This document shows, piece by piece, positions 23,849-33,681 of a DNA stretch of 64,000 nucleotides; positions within the stretch are counted from its first letter, which is position 1, and every line of letters begins with the position of its first letter. The stretch covers positions 1 through 64,000 of the forward strand of contig JAUYBL010000029.1 of NCBI GenBank assembly GCA_030693065.1, in the 5' to 3' direction. The translations under genes and the position numbers were made by a program. This DNA is from Methylococcaceae bacterium. GTDB lineage: Bacteria; Pseudomonadota; Gammaproteobacteria; Methylococcales; Methylomonadaceae. A model generated the notes under the pieces. It had not been told where the DNA came from. It made no database searches and worked only from the letters and a program-made list of their open reading frames with translations.

Positions 23849-24736
23849 ATGGCAAAGAAAACAGCAAATCTGGCAGTTATCAGCAATAACTCATTTGAAG
23901 CGGCAAAAGCAGTCAACCTGCAACATTACGACATTAGCAGTGCATTGCAGACAAGCCTGGAATTTAGTGAGTTAGTGGCTATTTTCAGCAAAAAAATTGA
24001 ACATTTTCTTCCGCATAGCGCTTATGTTTATAGCAATCCTGAATTTGGCCTGGAGATTAAACACGGTGTGTTCACTCAACATTATTGCAACTATGCGTTA
24101 AAAGTTGAGCAACAACAATTAGGTGAACTAAAACTTACCCGTCATTATCGTTTTAGTGAATCTGATCTAAAACTATTGGAGTCACTGTTGTGTTGTCTGA
24201 TTTATCCATTAAAAAATGCCACCTTGTATCATCAAGCATTGAAAATGGCATATACCGACCCGCTTACACAAACTAATAACCGCGCCTCTTTTGATGATTC
24301 CGTTAAACGCGAAATGAGCCTGGCAATGCGTGGTAACAAAGCGTTATCCGTGCTGTTTTTAGACATTGATCATTTTAAAAGCATTAATGATCAGTACGGT
24401 CATTCTTGTGGTGATGTCGCGCTAACCGCTGTAGCGAAATGGATTAAGGAAAATCTACGCAGTAGTGATCTGGTATTTCGTTTTGGTGGCGAGGAATTTG
24501 TAATTTTACTCAGTGACACTGATATTGAAGGCGCCAAATTATTGGCGGAGCGCATTCGCACATCTATTGAGCAGCACACGCTGGCTTACGATATGAATGC
24601 CATTAAAGTAACGGCTAGCTTAGGTATAAGTAGTTTGTGTACTGAAGACACCTTAGATAGCTTTATCAGTCGAGCTGACAATGCAATGTATCAAGCCAAA
24701 CGTGGCGGCAGGAATCAGGTGGTATTTGCGGCTTAA
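23849..24736 (+). CDS. GGDEF-domain diguanylate cyclase
   Basis: This enzyme makes cyclic di-GMP from two GTP. The 295-residue protein has an N-terminal region of about 130 residues that looks like a degenerate GAF/sensor domain, then a GGDEF domain from MAYTDPLTQTNNRASF. The active-site GGEEF is at 213-217. An inhibitory I-site RSSD stands at 204-207, exactly five residues before it, so product feedback inhibition is expected. No membrane segment is present, so it is cytoplasmic. The ATG follows a clear GAGGAG ribosome-binding site. Confidence 0.94.
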   Translation: MAKKTANLAVISNNSFEAAKAVNLQHYDISSALQTSLEFSELVAIFSKKIEHFLPHSAYVYSNPEFGLEIKHGVFTQHYCNYALKVEQQQLGELKLTRHYRFSESDLKLLESLLCCLIYPLKNATLYHQALKMAYTDPLTQTNNRASFDDSVKREMSLAMRGNKALSVLFLDIDHFKSINDQYGHSCGDVALTAVAKWIKENLRSSDLVFRFGGEEFVILLSDTDIEGAKLLAERIRTSIEQHTLAYDMNAIKVTASLGISSLCTEDTLDSFISRADNAMYQAKRGGRNQVVFAA

Positions 24737-24802
24737 CCGCTCAATGTTTGCCCTTACTCAGTAAGTTCACTGACAGTGGCTACTTTGACTCAATATAGTA
24801 GC

Positions 24803-24840
24803 GCCGACCTCAGACTCAACAAACCAAGTCAGAGATCGGC
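24803..24840. terminator. Hairpin between convergent genes
   Basis: A 14-bp stem with two mismatches (24803-24816 with 24827-24840) lies midway between the convergent diguanylate cyclase and kinase genes. It has no clear T-run on either side. It is likely a weak bidirectional terminator. Confidence 0.45.
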
Positions 24841-24901
24841 AACAGCTCATTGAGTACCCTGTCAGCCCATCATTTCAAAATTTCTTAAGGCGCTGAACAA
24901 A

Positions 24902-25834
24902 TTAGAACGACGAACCAAAGCTGTCGCGGTAGCGCAATTTAAAGCTGTCCAGATCAAACACATGATTTTGCGTACCGTTATGTTCGATTTTGATAGTGCC
25001 CAACAGCGATGCAATACGACCGGTGACTTCCCAACCTAATTCATTCGTCAATCCGTATAACAAACCAGCACGATAGGCGTCGCCACAACCGGTAGGATCG
25101 AGTAACGCATTAGGTTTAGCGGCAGGAATATCTATGGTTTTACCTTCGGTATAAATTTTCGAACCGTTTGCGCCTAAGGTGATAATCAATGCTTCAACTT
25201 TCTCAGCAATTTGTTCCAGCGTTAAGCCGGTACGCTGCTGCATCAATTCGGATTCGTAGTCATTTAATGTCACCCACGTAGCCAAATCCAAAAATTTAAG
25301 CAATTCTTCGCCGTCAAACATAGGCATGCCTTGGCCTGGATCAAAAATGAACGGTATGCCTTGCTCGGCAAACTGCTCAGCATGCGCTTGCATGCCTTCT
25401 TTGCCGTCCGGCGACACGATGCCGATGCAAATGTCCCGATTAACAGGCACTGTATTCAGGTGTGAAAAACTCATCGCGCCCGGATGAAAGGCGGTGATTT
25501 GATTGTCGTCTTCATCAGTAGTGATGTAAGCCTGACCAGTATATTGATCATCCAGAATATGAATAAATTCGCTAGATAGTCCATTTTGGCTCAGCCACTG
25601 CGCATACGGCTCAAAATCATGACCGACTGTCGCCATGATTAACGGATCTTCGCCTAATAAATTGAGGTTATAGGCGATATTACCGGCACAGCCGCCGTAT
25701 TCACGACGCATAACCGGCACCAAAAACGACACATTCAGGATATGAATTTTTTCCGGCAGGATGTGTTTTTTGAATTGGTCATGAAACACCATAATGGTGT
25801 CGTAAGCCATAGAACCGCATATCAATGCACTCAT
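24902..25834 (-). CDS. PfkB-family kinase, adenosine kinase-like
   Basis: This 310-residue ribokinase-fold kinase has the N-terminal glycine motif YGGCAGNIAYNL and the C-terminal PfkB signature DPTGCGDAYRAG, with catalytic Asp252. The sequence style matches the proteobacterial PfkB proteins annotated as adenosine kinase, but the substrate cannot be proved by eye. It is the last gene of a compact minus-strand set, gcvH-dgkA-pfkB, with gaps of nine to ten bases. Confidence 0.85.
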   Translation of the reverse strand: MSALICGSMAYDTIMVFHDQFKKHILPEKIHILNVSFLVPVMRREYGGCAGNIAYNLNLLGEDPLIMATVGHDFEPYAQWLSQNGLSSEFIHILDDQYTGQAYITTDEDDNQITAFHPGAMSFSHLNTVPVNRDICIGIVSPDGKEGMQAHAEQFAEQGIPFIFDPGQGMPMFDGEELLKFLDLATWVTLNDYESELMQQRTGLTLEQIAEKVEALIITLGANGSKIYTEGKTIDIPAAKPNALLDPTGCGDAYRAGLLYGLTNELGWEVTGRIASLLGTIKIEHNGTQNHVFDLDSFKLRYRDSFGSSF

Positions 25835-25844
25835 TGTGTTCCTC

Positions 25845-26207
25845 TTAAAAAAGTAAAATAACTGACCAGGTGACGGCTGCCCAAACTAAGGACATCATCA
25901 CCGCAGCCGAACCTATGTCTTTGGCTCGGCCGGATAATTCGTGGTGTTCCAGCCCTACCCTGTCCACCACCGCTTCAACTGCTGAGTTTAACAGCTCAAC
26001 CAGCATGACTAAGACCATACTACCTACCAACAATAGTTTTTCGATGTTGGATTGTCCCAACCAAATTGCCAACGGAGTGGTGACTATAAATAGGATAACT
26101 TCTTGTCTAAACGCTTCTTCGTGAGTCCAGGTCGCCTTAAATCCGGCCACCGAGAATATACAAGCGTTCATAAGGCGTTTAATGCCTTTGGCATTTTGAT
26201 TAGCCAT
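25845..26207 (-). CDS. dgkA: Diacylglycerol kinase DgkA
   Basis: This small integral membrane kinase recycles diacylglycerol to phosphatidic acid. The 120-residue length with three membrane helices is typical. Family residues are in the EEAFRQEVILF segment and the VMLVELLNSAVEAVVDRVG motif, which includes the metal/ATP-binding glutamates. It lies nine bases after gcvH and ten before the kinase gene. Confidence 0.95.
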   Translation of the reverse strand: MANQNAKGIKRLMNACIFSVAGFKATWTHEEAFRQEVILFIVTTPLAIWLGQSNIEKLLLVGSMVLVMLVELLNSAVEAVVDRVGLEHHELSGRAKDIGSAAVMMSLVWAAVTWSVILLF

Positions 26208-26216
26208 GACGCATCC

Positions 26217-26600
26217 TTATTGATCAATCAGCGCTTGATAATCAGCGGCATCCAATAAACTTTCGAGATCAGCTAGATTGTCAGCTTTCACCGTAAATAA
26301 CCAACTGCCGTAAGGGTCTTCATTAACTTGCTCCGGCACATCCGCCACTGCCTTATTGACTGCGACAATTTCGCCGGCAACCGGGCTAAATAAATCCGAA
26401 GCCGTTTTAACGGACTCAACCACTGCGCATTGTTCTTGTGCATCAACTTGACGCCCGACTTGCGGCAGCTCAATAAACACCAAATCACCCAATTCTTGTT
26501 GCGCAAAATCGGTAATTCCTACGTGTACTAAATTATTTTCTTCTACTTTCACCCATTCGTGGGTCGGTGCATATCTTAAATTGGTGGGTAAATTACTCAT
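26217..26600 (-). CDS. gcvH: Glycine cleavage system H protein
   Basis: The lipoylated carrier of the glycine cleavage system shuttles the aminomethyl group between P, T and L proteins. The 127-residue protein has the lipoyl-attachment Lys65 in [10 protein letters not shown] and the family ends THEWV and [11 protein letters not shown]. No gcvP, gcvT or gcvL gene is in the window, so it is separated from its partners here, as in some gammaproteobacteria. Confidence 0.96.
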   Translation of the reverse strand: MSNLPTNLRYAPTHEWVKVEENNLVHVGITDFAQQELGDLVFIELPQVGRQVDAQEQCAVVESVKTASDLFSPVAGEIVAVNKAVADVPEQVNEDPYGSWLFTVKADNLADLESLLDAADYQALIDQ

Positions 26601-26758
26601 CGTTAGTTCGCTCTCAATTTTTATAAGGTTATTTTATTAGGTTGTTTTGGGCTCAAGCATAACGCGCAATTTTGCAAAAACAATAAAAAACACCCTGTTC
26701 ATTGTGGCTGCTCTTATAATTTGCGCATTTTAAGCATACGTTGATCGCATTATTTCAC

Positions 26759-27760
26759 ATGAATACTTTGATAATCGCCTGTTTTTTGGTCGCAGGCCTG
26801 CTGCCGGTTATTGCTTCGTCTGCCGATGACGACGATGACAAACCAACAAAACCGAAAAACGCAGAGGTAACGGGGGTTGTTTTGCCTGGCACGGCACAAT
26901 CGAAAGCGGGAATAGAAACCCAAGAAATTCAAGCGGCCCATCACCATTTAGAATTATTGACCTACGGTAAAGCCATCAATATTCAGCCGCTAATCGCTTT
27001 GCGGCACCGCTACTTATTAGCACTATCGGAAGGTAAAGGCACTAAGGCCAGACTGACTCAATCAGAACAAAGCATCACTCGGGCGCAAATATTGTATAAC
27101 CAAGGTGTGACAGCAAAACGACAGCTGCAGGAGCAGCAAGCGCAATGGCAAAGCAATCAAGCGCAAGCAAACGCCTCACAATTACAAGCTCAAGCCATTA
27201 TTGACGAGGCCCGCTTGGATTGGGGTAGCACCTTAACCGACTGGGCATTATCTGCCGATGCCAAACCTCTCAATGCCTTTTTGACAGGCAAACAAGTTTT
27301 ATTGCAAATCAGCCTACCGGCCGGCAAACAATTAGCCGATGGCGTGACTGACATCGCTGTGGATTCTTCAGGCAAGCGGCCTCAAGCCACGTCTGCCAAA
27401 CTTATTTCCTCAGCTCCCCAGATTGACAGCACGGTGCAAGGCACAAGTTATTTTTTTGCCAGCACTGATCCGCACTTAAAGCCTGGCATGCGCGTTTCAG
27501 CGTGGGTGACTGAGCAACAGGACGCAATAAGCGGCGTCAATGTGCCCAAATCGGCTCTGCTTTGGTATCTCGATCAAGCTTTTGTTTACGTTAAAAACGC
27601 TGCAGGAAAATTCAGTAAGCGGGTGATTAGCGGATACACAGCAACCCCAGAAGGCTATTTTATTAGTGAGGGGCTTGAAGCCGGAGAGCAAGTCGTTGTT
27701 GTCGGCGGCCAACTGCTGCTTTCAGAAGAATTGCGAGGACAATTGCAGGATGATGATTAA
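26759..27760 (+). CDS. Periplasmic adaptor subunit of an RND efflux system
   Basis: The predicted 333-residue protein has a signal peptide (NTLIIACFLVAGLLPVIASSA) and then an Asp/Lys-rich segment. A membrane-fusion-protein core follows, with an alpha-helical coiled-coil hairpin (about 100-165, rich in Gln/Ala) and a C-terminal beta domain ending FISEGLEAGEQVVVVGG. The start is taken at the ATG at 26759. An in-frame TTG at 26741 would add six residues before the signal peptide and lacks support. It is 56 bp before the transporter gene and should connect it to an outer-membrane channel, for which no gene is nearby. Confidence 0.85.
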   Translation: MNTLIIACFLVAGLLPVIASSADDDDDKPTKPKNAEVTGVVLPGTAQSKAGIETQEIQAAHHHLELLTYGKAINIQPLIALRHRYLLALSEGKGTKARLTQSEQSITRAQILYNQGVTAKRQLQEQQAQWQSNQAQANASQLQAQAIIDEARLDWGSTLTDWALSADAKPLNAFLTGKQVLLQISLPAGKQLADGVTDIAVDSSGKRPQATSAKLISSAPQIDSTVQGTSYFFASTDPHLKPGMRVSAWVTEQQDAISGVNVPKSALLWYLDQAFVYVKNAAGKFSKRVISGYTATPEGYFISEGLEAGEQVVVVGGQLLLSEELRGQLQDDD

Positions 27761-27816
27761 AAAATGCTGAATTCTATCGATAAACAAGACCTCATTAGCT
27801 CAATTCGCAGCTGCGC

Positions 27817-30800
27817 ATGTTAGCTAATCTCATCCGCTTCTCGATACGCTTTCATAGCGTTGTTATTGCGCTCGCTGTGCTTATTCTGCTTTACGGCGGT
27901 TATAGCTTCACTAACGCCGGGCTGGATATTTTTCCTGAGTTTTCCCCCAAGCGCGTCATTATCCAAACCGAAGCCTCGGGACTGTCTGCCGAACAGGTTG
28001 AAGTGTTAGTCACCCAACCGATTGAAAAAACGCTTAGCGGTTTAATCGGGCTGGAGCGATTAAACTCTGAATCTATTCAAGGTTTGTCAGTGATTACCGC
28101 GACGTTTATTGAAGACAGTGATGTCTATCGCAACCGGCAACTTATCAACGAACGTTTGGCTGGTCTGGTCTCGCAACTGCCGCCGCGCATGACTCCGGTG
28201 CTGGTGCCATTGTCCTCATCATCGGCGACGGTACTGACCTTGGGGCTGCGGGCAGACAGCCAATCGGCAATGGCGTTACGCAGTTTTGTCGATTGGACTT
28301 TAATTCCGCGCTTATTAGCCGTGCCGGGTGTTGCCGATGTCAATGTCTTTGGTGGGGATCTGCAACAGTTGCAAATACAAGTTAATCCGGAACAGTTACG
28401 ACGTTTTAACCTAACCCTGGATGATGTTATCCAGGCCGCAGCCCAGGCGAGCAAAATTCAAGGCGCAGGATTTATAGAAAATGACAATCAGCGCTTTACC
28501 TTACAGCTGACCGGTCAACCCGCCAATCCAGAACAATTTGCCAACATCATGGTCAAAAGAGACCAAGGCCGCAGCATAAAATTGGGCGATGTCGCTAGCA
28601 TCAACTTTGCACCGGAGCCTGCCATCGGTGCCGCGCAAATTATGGGCAAGCCCGGCATTGTACTAATGGTGATTGGTCAATACGGCACTAACACCTTGAC
28701 CGTATCCCGGCAGGTAGAACAAGCGCTGCAAGAGTTTGAGCCGGTTTTTAAGCAGCAAGCGATAGCTTTTTACCCGCAGTTATTTCGCCCTGCCGATTAT
28801 ATCGAAACCTCACTGGCACATTTGACCGTACATTTATTGCTGGGCGGCGTGTTTGTGCTGATTGTGCTGTATGTCTTTTTATTTAATTCCCATACCGCGC
28901 TGATTTCTGCGTTGGCAATTCCTGTGTCGTTATGTGCAGCCGTGATTGTGCTGCTGGCGACCGGCAACAGCCTGAATGTCATGGTGTTGGGCGGCTTAGG
29001 AATAGCCCTGGGCGAGGTGGTGGATGACGCCATTATCGACACCGAAAACATTTTCCGGCGCCTGCGCGAAAATCGTTTGTTACCACAACCATTATCGGTT
29101 GCAGAGGTGGTTTATAGCGCCTCGTTGGAAGTACGCGCTTCGATGGTCTATGCCAGTTTTATTGTCGCCTTGGTATTTGTGCCTTTGTTGACTTTAAATG
29201 GCGTTGCCGGGCGGCTATTTGCGCCGCTGGGGTATGCCTACATTCTGGCGATTCTAATGTCTCTAGTCGTGGCACTAACGCTAACCCCAGCGCTTTGCTA
29301 TGCCCTGCTTGGCAGTAGCATCGATAAAGCAGGCGAGCCGCCACTTATTAGTCGCTTAAAGCCTCTGTACGAAAGGTCCATACTAATTGTTATCAACCAT
29401 TTCAATGTTTTTTTAGCTGGCTGCATTGTCGTTTGTCTTTCAGGTCTGCTTTTGCTGTTTAGTTTTGACAGTAAGTTTTTGCCGGAATTGCGCGAAGGCC
29501 ACTATATGGTGCATACCTCCACTATGCCCGGCACCTCCCTAAAAGAATCCATCCGCATAGGCAGTAAACTCACTGAACAGTTTAAAACTATTGACGGCGT
29601 GCAATCAGTATCGCAATGGGCCGGGCGCGCGCAACGTGGCGCCGATACTTACGGCAGTCATTACAGTGAATATGAAGTTCGGCTTAAATCGCAATCCGGC
29701 GCAGAGCAACAGCGCGTGTTGGATAAGCTGCGCGAGATGCTTACTGAATTTCCCGGCATTTCGTTTGAAGTTAATAGCTTCTTAACAGAACGAATTGACG
29801 AAACAGTATCCGGCTATACCGCGCCGGTAGTCGTCAATCTGTACGGTAACGACTTAAATACGCTGGATGCCAAAGCCCAACAACTAGCCAATTTGATAGG
29901 CAACATTGAGGGTGCCGCTGATGTGCAAATGCGCTCACCAACAGGCATGCCCTTGCTGCAAATCAATCTGAATCATGAGCAATTAAATTTATGGGGTGTG
30001 CAATCGGGACAAGTGATGGACATGTTGCAAGCGACTTACGAAACCAAGGTGGTCGGTAAATCTGTACGAGGCAATCAAATTATCGACATTGCGGTAAGTT
30101 TACCGCCGGAACTTCGGCAACAACCCGAGGCTATCGGCAGTTTGCCACTCAAAACTCAGGACGGCGCAGTCATTACACTTGACCAAGTAGCGCAAATCAC
30201 CCATGCATCCAGCCGTTACAATGTTCTGCATCAAGGCGGACGGCGTCACCAAACCGTCACGTGCAAAGTCATTAATCGGGATTTGGATGCGTTTATCAAG
30301 GAGCTTAAAGCTAAGGTACTGGGCGACAGTTCTTTTGCCGCCGAGATGTATCCGGAATTTACCGGGGCCGCCTTTGAGCAAGCCGAGGCGCGCAAATCAC
30401 TACTGCTCCATTCATTGCTGGCAGGCGCAGGGGTATTGATGTTTATTTATCTGGCCTTAGGATCATTGCGCCACGTTGGCTTAACCCTGCTCAATTTGCC
30501 GTTTGCATTACTGGGCGGGGTGCTCGCCGTGCTGCTGACCGGCGCAACCTTATCGGTGGGGTCCGTCGTGGGCTTTATCACTTTGTTTGGCATTACCGTG
30601 CGCAACAGCATCATGCTGCTGACGCATTATCGCCACTTAGTTGAAGTTGAAGGCAAGCCATGGGATTTACAAACCGCGATTGCGGGGGCTCAGGATCGAT
30701 TACCCTCTATTTTAATGACTGCGTTAGTGACTGCGTTGGCAATGTTGCCGATTGCCATCAATAGCGACAGCGCCGGGCGAGAAGTGATGGGGCCGATGGC

Positions 30801-30903
30801 GGCAATTATAATTGGTGGTTTGGTGTCGTCGACAGTATTGAATTTACTGCTGCTACCGGGAGTGTTATTGCGCTATGGCAAGTTTGGGAAGATGACTGGC
30901 TAG
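27817..30903 (+). CDS. RND efflux transporter, CusA/CzcA-type
   Basis: This inner-membrane proton-driven pump has 1028 residues. It shows the twelve-helix RND layout: a helix at 15-33, two large periplasmic loops, helices around 340-480, and the second half from about 520. The TM4 motif GEVVDDAIIDTENIF carries the acidic proton-relay residues and is closest to the heavy-metal-efflux (CzcA/CusA) branch. The substrate is not certain: the metal-binding methionine cluster of CusA is not obvious by eye. It forms a two-gene unit with the adaptor. Confidence 0.9.
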   Translation: MLANLIRFSIRFHSVVIALAVLILLYGGYSFTNAGLDIFPEFSPKRVIIQTEASGLSAEQVEVLVTQPIEKTLSGLIGLERLNSESIQGLSVITATFIEDSDVYRNRQLINERLAGLVSQLPPRMTPVLVPLSSSSATVLTLGLRADSQSAMALRSFVDWTLIPRLLAVPGVADVNVFGGDLQQLQIQVNPEQLRRFNLTLDDVIQAAAQASKIQGAGFIENDNQRFTLQLTGQPANPEQFANIMVKRDQGRSIKLGDVASINFAPEPAIGAAQIMGKPGIVLMVIGQYGTNTLTVSRQVEQALQEFEPVFKQQAIAFYPQLFRPADYIETSLAHLTVHLLLGGVFVLIVLYVFLFNSHTALISALAIPVSLCAAVIVLLATGNSLNVMVLGGLGIALGEVVDDAIIDTENIFRRLRENRLLPQPLSVAEVVYSASLEVRASMVYASFIVALVFVPLLTLNGVAGRLFAPLGYAYILAILMSLVVALTLTPALCYALLGSSIDKAGEPPLISRLKPLYERSILIVINHFNVFLAGCIVVCLSGLLLLFSFDSKFLPELREGHYMVHTSTMPGTSLKESIRIGSKLTEQFKTIDGVQSVSQWAGRAQRGADTYGSHYSEYEVRLKSQSGAEQQRVLDKLREMLTEFPGISFEVNSFLTERIDETVSGYTAPVVVNLYGNDLNTLDAKAQQLANLIGNIEGAADVQMRSPTGMPLLQINLNHEQLNLWGVQSGQVMDMLQATYETKVVGKSVRGNQIIDIAVSLPPELRQQPEAIGSLPLKTQDGAVITLDQVAQITHASSRYNVLHQGGRRHQTVTCKVINRDLDAFIKELKAKVLGDSSFAAEMYPEFTGAAFEQAEARKSLLLHSLLAGAGVLMFIYLALGSLRHVGLTLLNLPFALLGGVLAVLLTGATLSVGSVVGFITLFGITVRNSIMLLTHYRHLVEVEGKPWDLQTAIAGAQDRLPSILMTALVTALAMLPIAINSDSAGREVMGPMAAIIIGGLVSSTVLNLLLLPGVLLRYGKFGKMTG

Positions 30904-30935
30904 TTGCACTATCTAAACTTTATAGACAGTGCAAC
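30903..30935. terminator. Hairpin after the RND transporter gene
   Basis: A 13-bp stem with one mismatch (30903-30915 with 30923-30935) and a 7-nt loop begins at the last base of the transporter stop codon. There is no T-run. Its position between convergent genes suggests a transcript-end structure. Confidence 0.45.
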
Positions 30936-31009
30936 ATCGGCAGCGGACGCAGATGATTTTAAAATCAGTCCACCAAACCGCCTAATCCAGATTCTAACGC
31001 TAGGATTTC

Positions 31010-31795
31010 CTAGAGTTTTTCGCTAATAAACTGTTCGCTCAAACCCAACTTTTCAGACACATTGAACGGAAAAACTCGCAAAATGTCTTCTACGGTTAAG
31101 CCCTTTTGATGACTTTCGCTGATATACCGAGCCAAATAAACCACGTTGGCAGGTTTAGACACGTCATCACTAGCCAACGGATTGCCAGACCGTGCGACAG
31201 TTTCAATCAAATCAGGTGAAAAGTGCCAGCGACGGCATAATTCCGCGCAAACCTCTTCGCTGGTAAATCCCAAGCGGGCTTTTTCAATCACAGAACGAGC
31301 ATTACCGCCTTTAACGTGTTGATCAATTTCACTGGCCGCAGCCGGTGCGCCCATGTGGATTAAAATATTGCCTAATTGGCTGATTAGACCAGCCGTAAAT
31401 ACCAAATCCGGGGCGACTTTGCTTTCCGCTGCCAGCCATTTTGCATAGGTAGCCGTATTAAAGCTGTTACTCCAAAAACTTTTAATATCAACGCCTTCAA
31501 TTTTAGGAATTGACCCGACAAAACCCGAAGCAATTACCAGCGTTCTAAGTTGATTCATACCCAACATAAACACCGCTTCCTGAATGGTGCCGATTTTTCT
31601 GGATAAGCCAAAATGCGCCGAATTTACTAAGCGCAGCACTTTTAGGGAAATTACCTGTTCTTTCTCGACATTTTTAGCGATGTCATCGAAATTAGTTTTA
31701 GGATCATTAAATTGAGTGATGAGGGTTCGAACAACCTCAGGAATTTGCGGCAGGTTATGGATTTTGTCGAACAGTTGATTCATTTCTACTTTCAT
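31010..31795 (-). CDS. HDOD-domain signalling protein
   Basis: This 261-residue protein consists of a single HDOD domain, a non-catalytic relative of HD phosphohydrolases found in bacterial signalling. Landmarks are LPQIPEVVRTLI, ISLKVLRLVNSAHFGL, EAVFMLGMNQLRTLV and a late helix RWHFSPDLIETVARS. Partners cannot be inferred, since it stands alone and divergent from cydD. Confidence 0.9.
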   Translation of the reverse strand: MKVEMNQLFDKIHNLPQIPEVVRTLITQFNDPKTNFDDIAKNVEKEQVISLKVLRLVNSAHFGLSRKIGTIQEAVFMLGMNQLRTLVIASGFVGSIPKIEGVDIKSFWSNSFNTATYAKWLAAESKVAPDLVFTAGLISQLGNILIHMGAPAAASEIDQHVKGGNARSVIEKARLGFTSEEVCAELCRRWHFSPDLIETVARSGNPLASDDVSKPANVVYLARYISESHQKGLTVEDILRVFPFNVSEKLGLSEQFISEKL

Positions 31796-31905
31796 AATAT
31801 TTGCACTCCAGTTTTATAGTTTGCCTCGAGTATAGTTGAAAAATTTCAACACAAAGCCAAGCAGCGCATATCATGCAGCCCTAGATCCAAAAAGGAATAA
31901 CGATA

Positions 31906-33681
31906 GTGCCTACCCCAGATACTGATAACCAACATTTTTTCGCTACCAACAAAGCCAGAGAACAAGCCTGCGCCGCTTGGTTAAAAGCCCAGAGCAAGGC
32001 AGCTAAAAAACCGATTTTAATCGCCGCCGGTGCAGGCATATTGAATGGCTTAGGCGTGATAGCTCAAGCGGCGTTGCTCAGTTTTATTCTGCAAGCACTG
32101 ATTATCGAACATGCATCCTGGCAAGTTTTAGTTAAACCGGGGCTGCTATTGTTAACAGTTTTTATCGTTCGTAGCTTGTGCGTTTACTGGCAGCAAACGG
32201 TGGGATTTGAAGCAAGCGCGGAGATTAAATCCAAGCTAAGACAAGCGCTGTCGACAAAGTTTGCCGCACTTGGCCCCGCCTATAGCAAACACCAACAAAG
32301 CGGTGAACTGGCAACCATCCCATTAGAGCAAGTAGAAGCACTGGAGGCCTATTTTTCCCGATATTTACCGCAACAATTTATCGTCAGCATACTGCCCTTG
32401 GTGATGATAGCCGTGGTGATGCCCATTAATTGGGTGGTTGGAGTGATTTTTTTGCTGACCGGACCGTTAGTGCCTGTGTTTATGGCATTAGTCGGCATGG
32501 GCGCGGCCTCAGCGCAACGTAACCAATTTTTGGCAATGGCCAGAATGGGCGGATATTTTCAGGATCGTTTGCAAGGACTTAGTACGCTCAAGCTGTTTGG
32601 TCAGGCTTGGCAGGAGTTAGACAACATCAACCGTATCGCCGATGATTTTCGCGAAAAGACCATGGCCGTGTTGCGCATCGCATTTTTATCTTCAGCGGTG
32701 TTGGAGTTTTTTAGTGCCGTTGCCGTGGCGCTGGTGGCGGTATATGTCGGCTTGGGGTTGTTGGGGGCGATTCAGTTCGGTCCGGCTCAACACATTACCT
32801 TAAGCGAAGCTTTATTTGTGCTGCTGCTGGCCCCTGAATTTTTTATGCCGCTCAGACAATTGGCTATTTATTACCATGATAAAGCCGCAGCAATTGCTGC
32901 AGCTGACGCGATACTTGGCATTTTGGAACAAAATGAAGTATTGGTTAGTAGGGTGGGCAATGCTTTTTTGCCCACCAAAAGTGTTCAAGATAAAGCGCGC
33001 GAGCAAAATTGCATTACCTCTATGCCCTTCAGGGCACCCCCCTCAATCGAATTTGACCAAGTCGATAAAATCTATGGCCAGCGCCAAGTGCTAACAGCCA
33101 TTGATTTAACCATCAACGCAGGCGAAAAGATTGCCTTAACCGGCGAATCGGGTGCGGGTAAAACCACCTTGATCAATTTGCTGCTGGGCTTTGAAGCGCC
33201 AACGCATGGCCGGGTATTGCTGGCTGGACATCAGATTACGCAAGAGTGGGCCGCACAGCACATTGCCTGGGTGGGACAAAACGCCGGTGTTTTTCACGGC
33301 ACATTGCGTGACAACATTGCTATCGCCAGTCCCGGCGCCAGCGAGCAAGCCATTGTCAATGCGGCAATGGCTTCAGGCGTAGCCGAATTCAGTGAGCAAC
33401 TGCCGGAAGGCTTGTTAACAGCAGTGGGCGAGCGCGGCTATGGCCTGTCGGGCGGCCAAATACAACGACTGGCATTGGCGCGGGCATTCTTAAAAAATAC
33501 CGACATCATTATTCTGGATGAACCGACCGCCAATCTGGATACCGGCAGCAAAACCTTATTGCTCGACACGATCGACCGGTTGTTCAAAAACAAAACGCTA
33601 CTTATCGCCAGTCATGATGCCGCGGTGATTGAGCGACTATCCCGCCAGATTGTTTTGCAACAAGGACGATTAGTGTCATGA
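31906..33681 (+). CDS. cydD: Heterodimeric thiol exporter ABC subunit CydD
   Basis: With CydC it exports glutathione and cysteine to the periplasm and is needed to assemble cytochrome bd. The 591-residue protein has six membrane helices (about 35-340) and an ATPase domain with Walker A GESGAGKTT, signature LSGGQIQR and Walker B IIILDEPTAN. The start is GTG with an AAGGA ribosome-binding site. The linker at about residues 345-375 contains an in-frame REP-like hairpin (see 32952-32976) that adds residues such as VSRVGNAFLPTKSV. It overlaps cydC by ATGA. No cydAB genes are in the window. Confidence 0.93.
   Translation: MPTPDTDNQHFFATNKAREQACAAWLKAQSKAAKKPILIAAGAGILNGLGVIAQAALLSFILQALIIEHASWQVLVKPGLLLLTVFIVRSLCVYWQQTVGFEASAEIKSKLRQALSTKFAALGPAYSKHQQSGELATIPLEQVEALEAYFSRYLPQQFIVSILPLVMIAVVMPINWVVGVIFLLTGPLVPVFMALVGMGAASAQRNQFLAMARMGGYFQDRLQGLSTLKLFGQAWQELDNINRIADDFREKTMAVLRIAFLSSAVLEFFSAVAVALVAVYVGLGLLGAIQFGPAQHITLSEALFVLLLAPEFFMPLRQLAIYYHDKAAAIAAADAILGILEQNEVLVSRVGNAFLPTKSVQDKAREQNCITSMPFRAPPSIEFDQVDKIYGQRQVLTAIDLTINAGEKIALTGESGAGKTTLINLLLGFEAPTHGRVLLAGHQITQEWAAQHIAWVGQNAGVFHGTLRDNIAIASPGASEQAIVNAAMASGVAEFSEQLPEGLLTAVGERGYGLSGGQIQRLALARAFLKNTDIIILDEPTANLDTGSKTLLLDTIDRLFKNKTLLIASHDAAVIERLSRQIVLQQGRLVS
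32952..32976. repeat. REP-like palindrome inside the cydD reading frame
   Basis: Perfect 9-bp arms GGTGGGCAA (32952-32960) and TTGCCCACC (32968-32976) surround a 7-nt loop. This form of short palindrome is typical of extragenic REP/RIP elements in proteobacteria, but here it is translated in frame as part of the linker between the CydD membrane and ATPase domains. Confidence 0.6.

Noticed and set aside
26741-26758. TTG start for the RND adaptor
   Set aside because: It would add residues before a complete signal peptide and has no ribosome-binding site.
30903-30935. Strong intrinsic terminator after the RND gene
   Set aside because: The stem is good, but no T-run follows on either strand, so it is listed only as a weak candidate.
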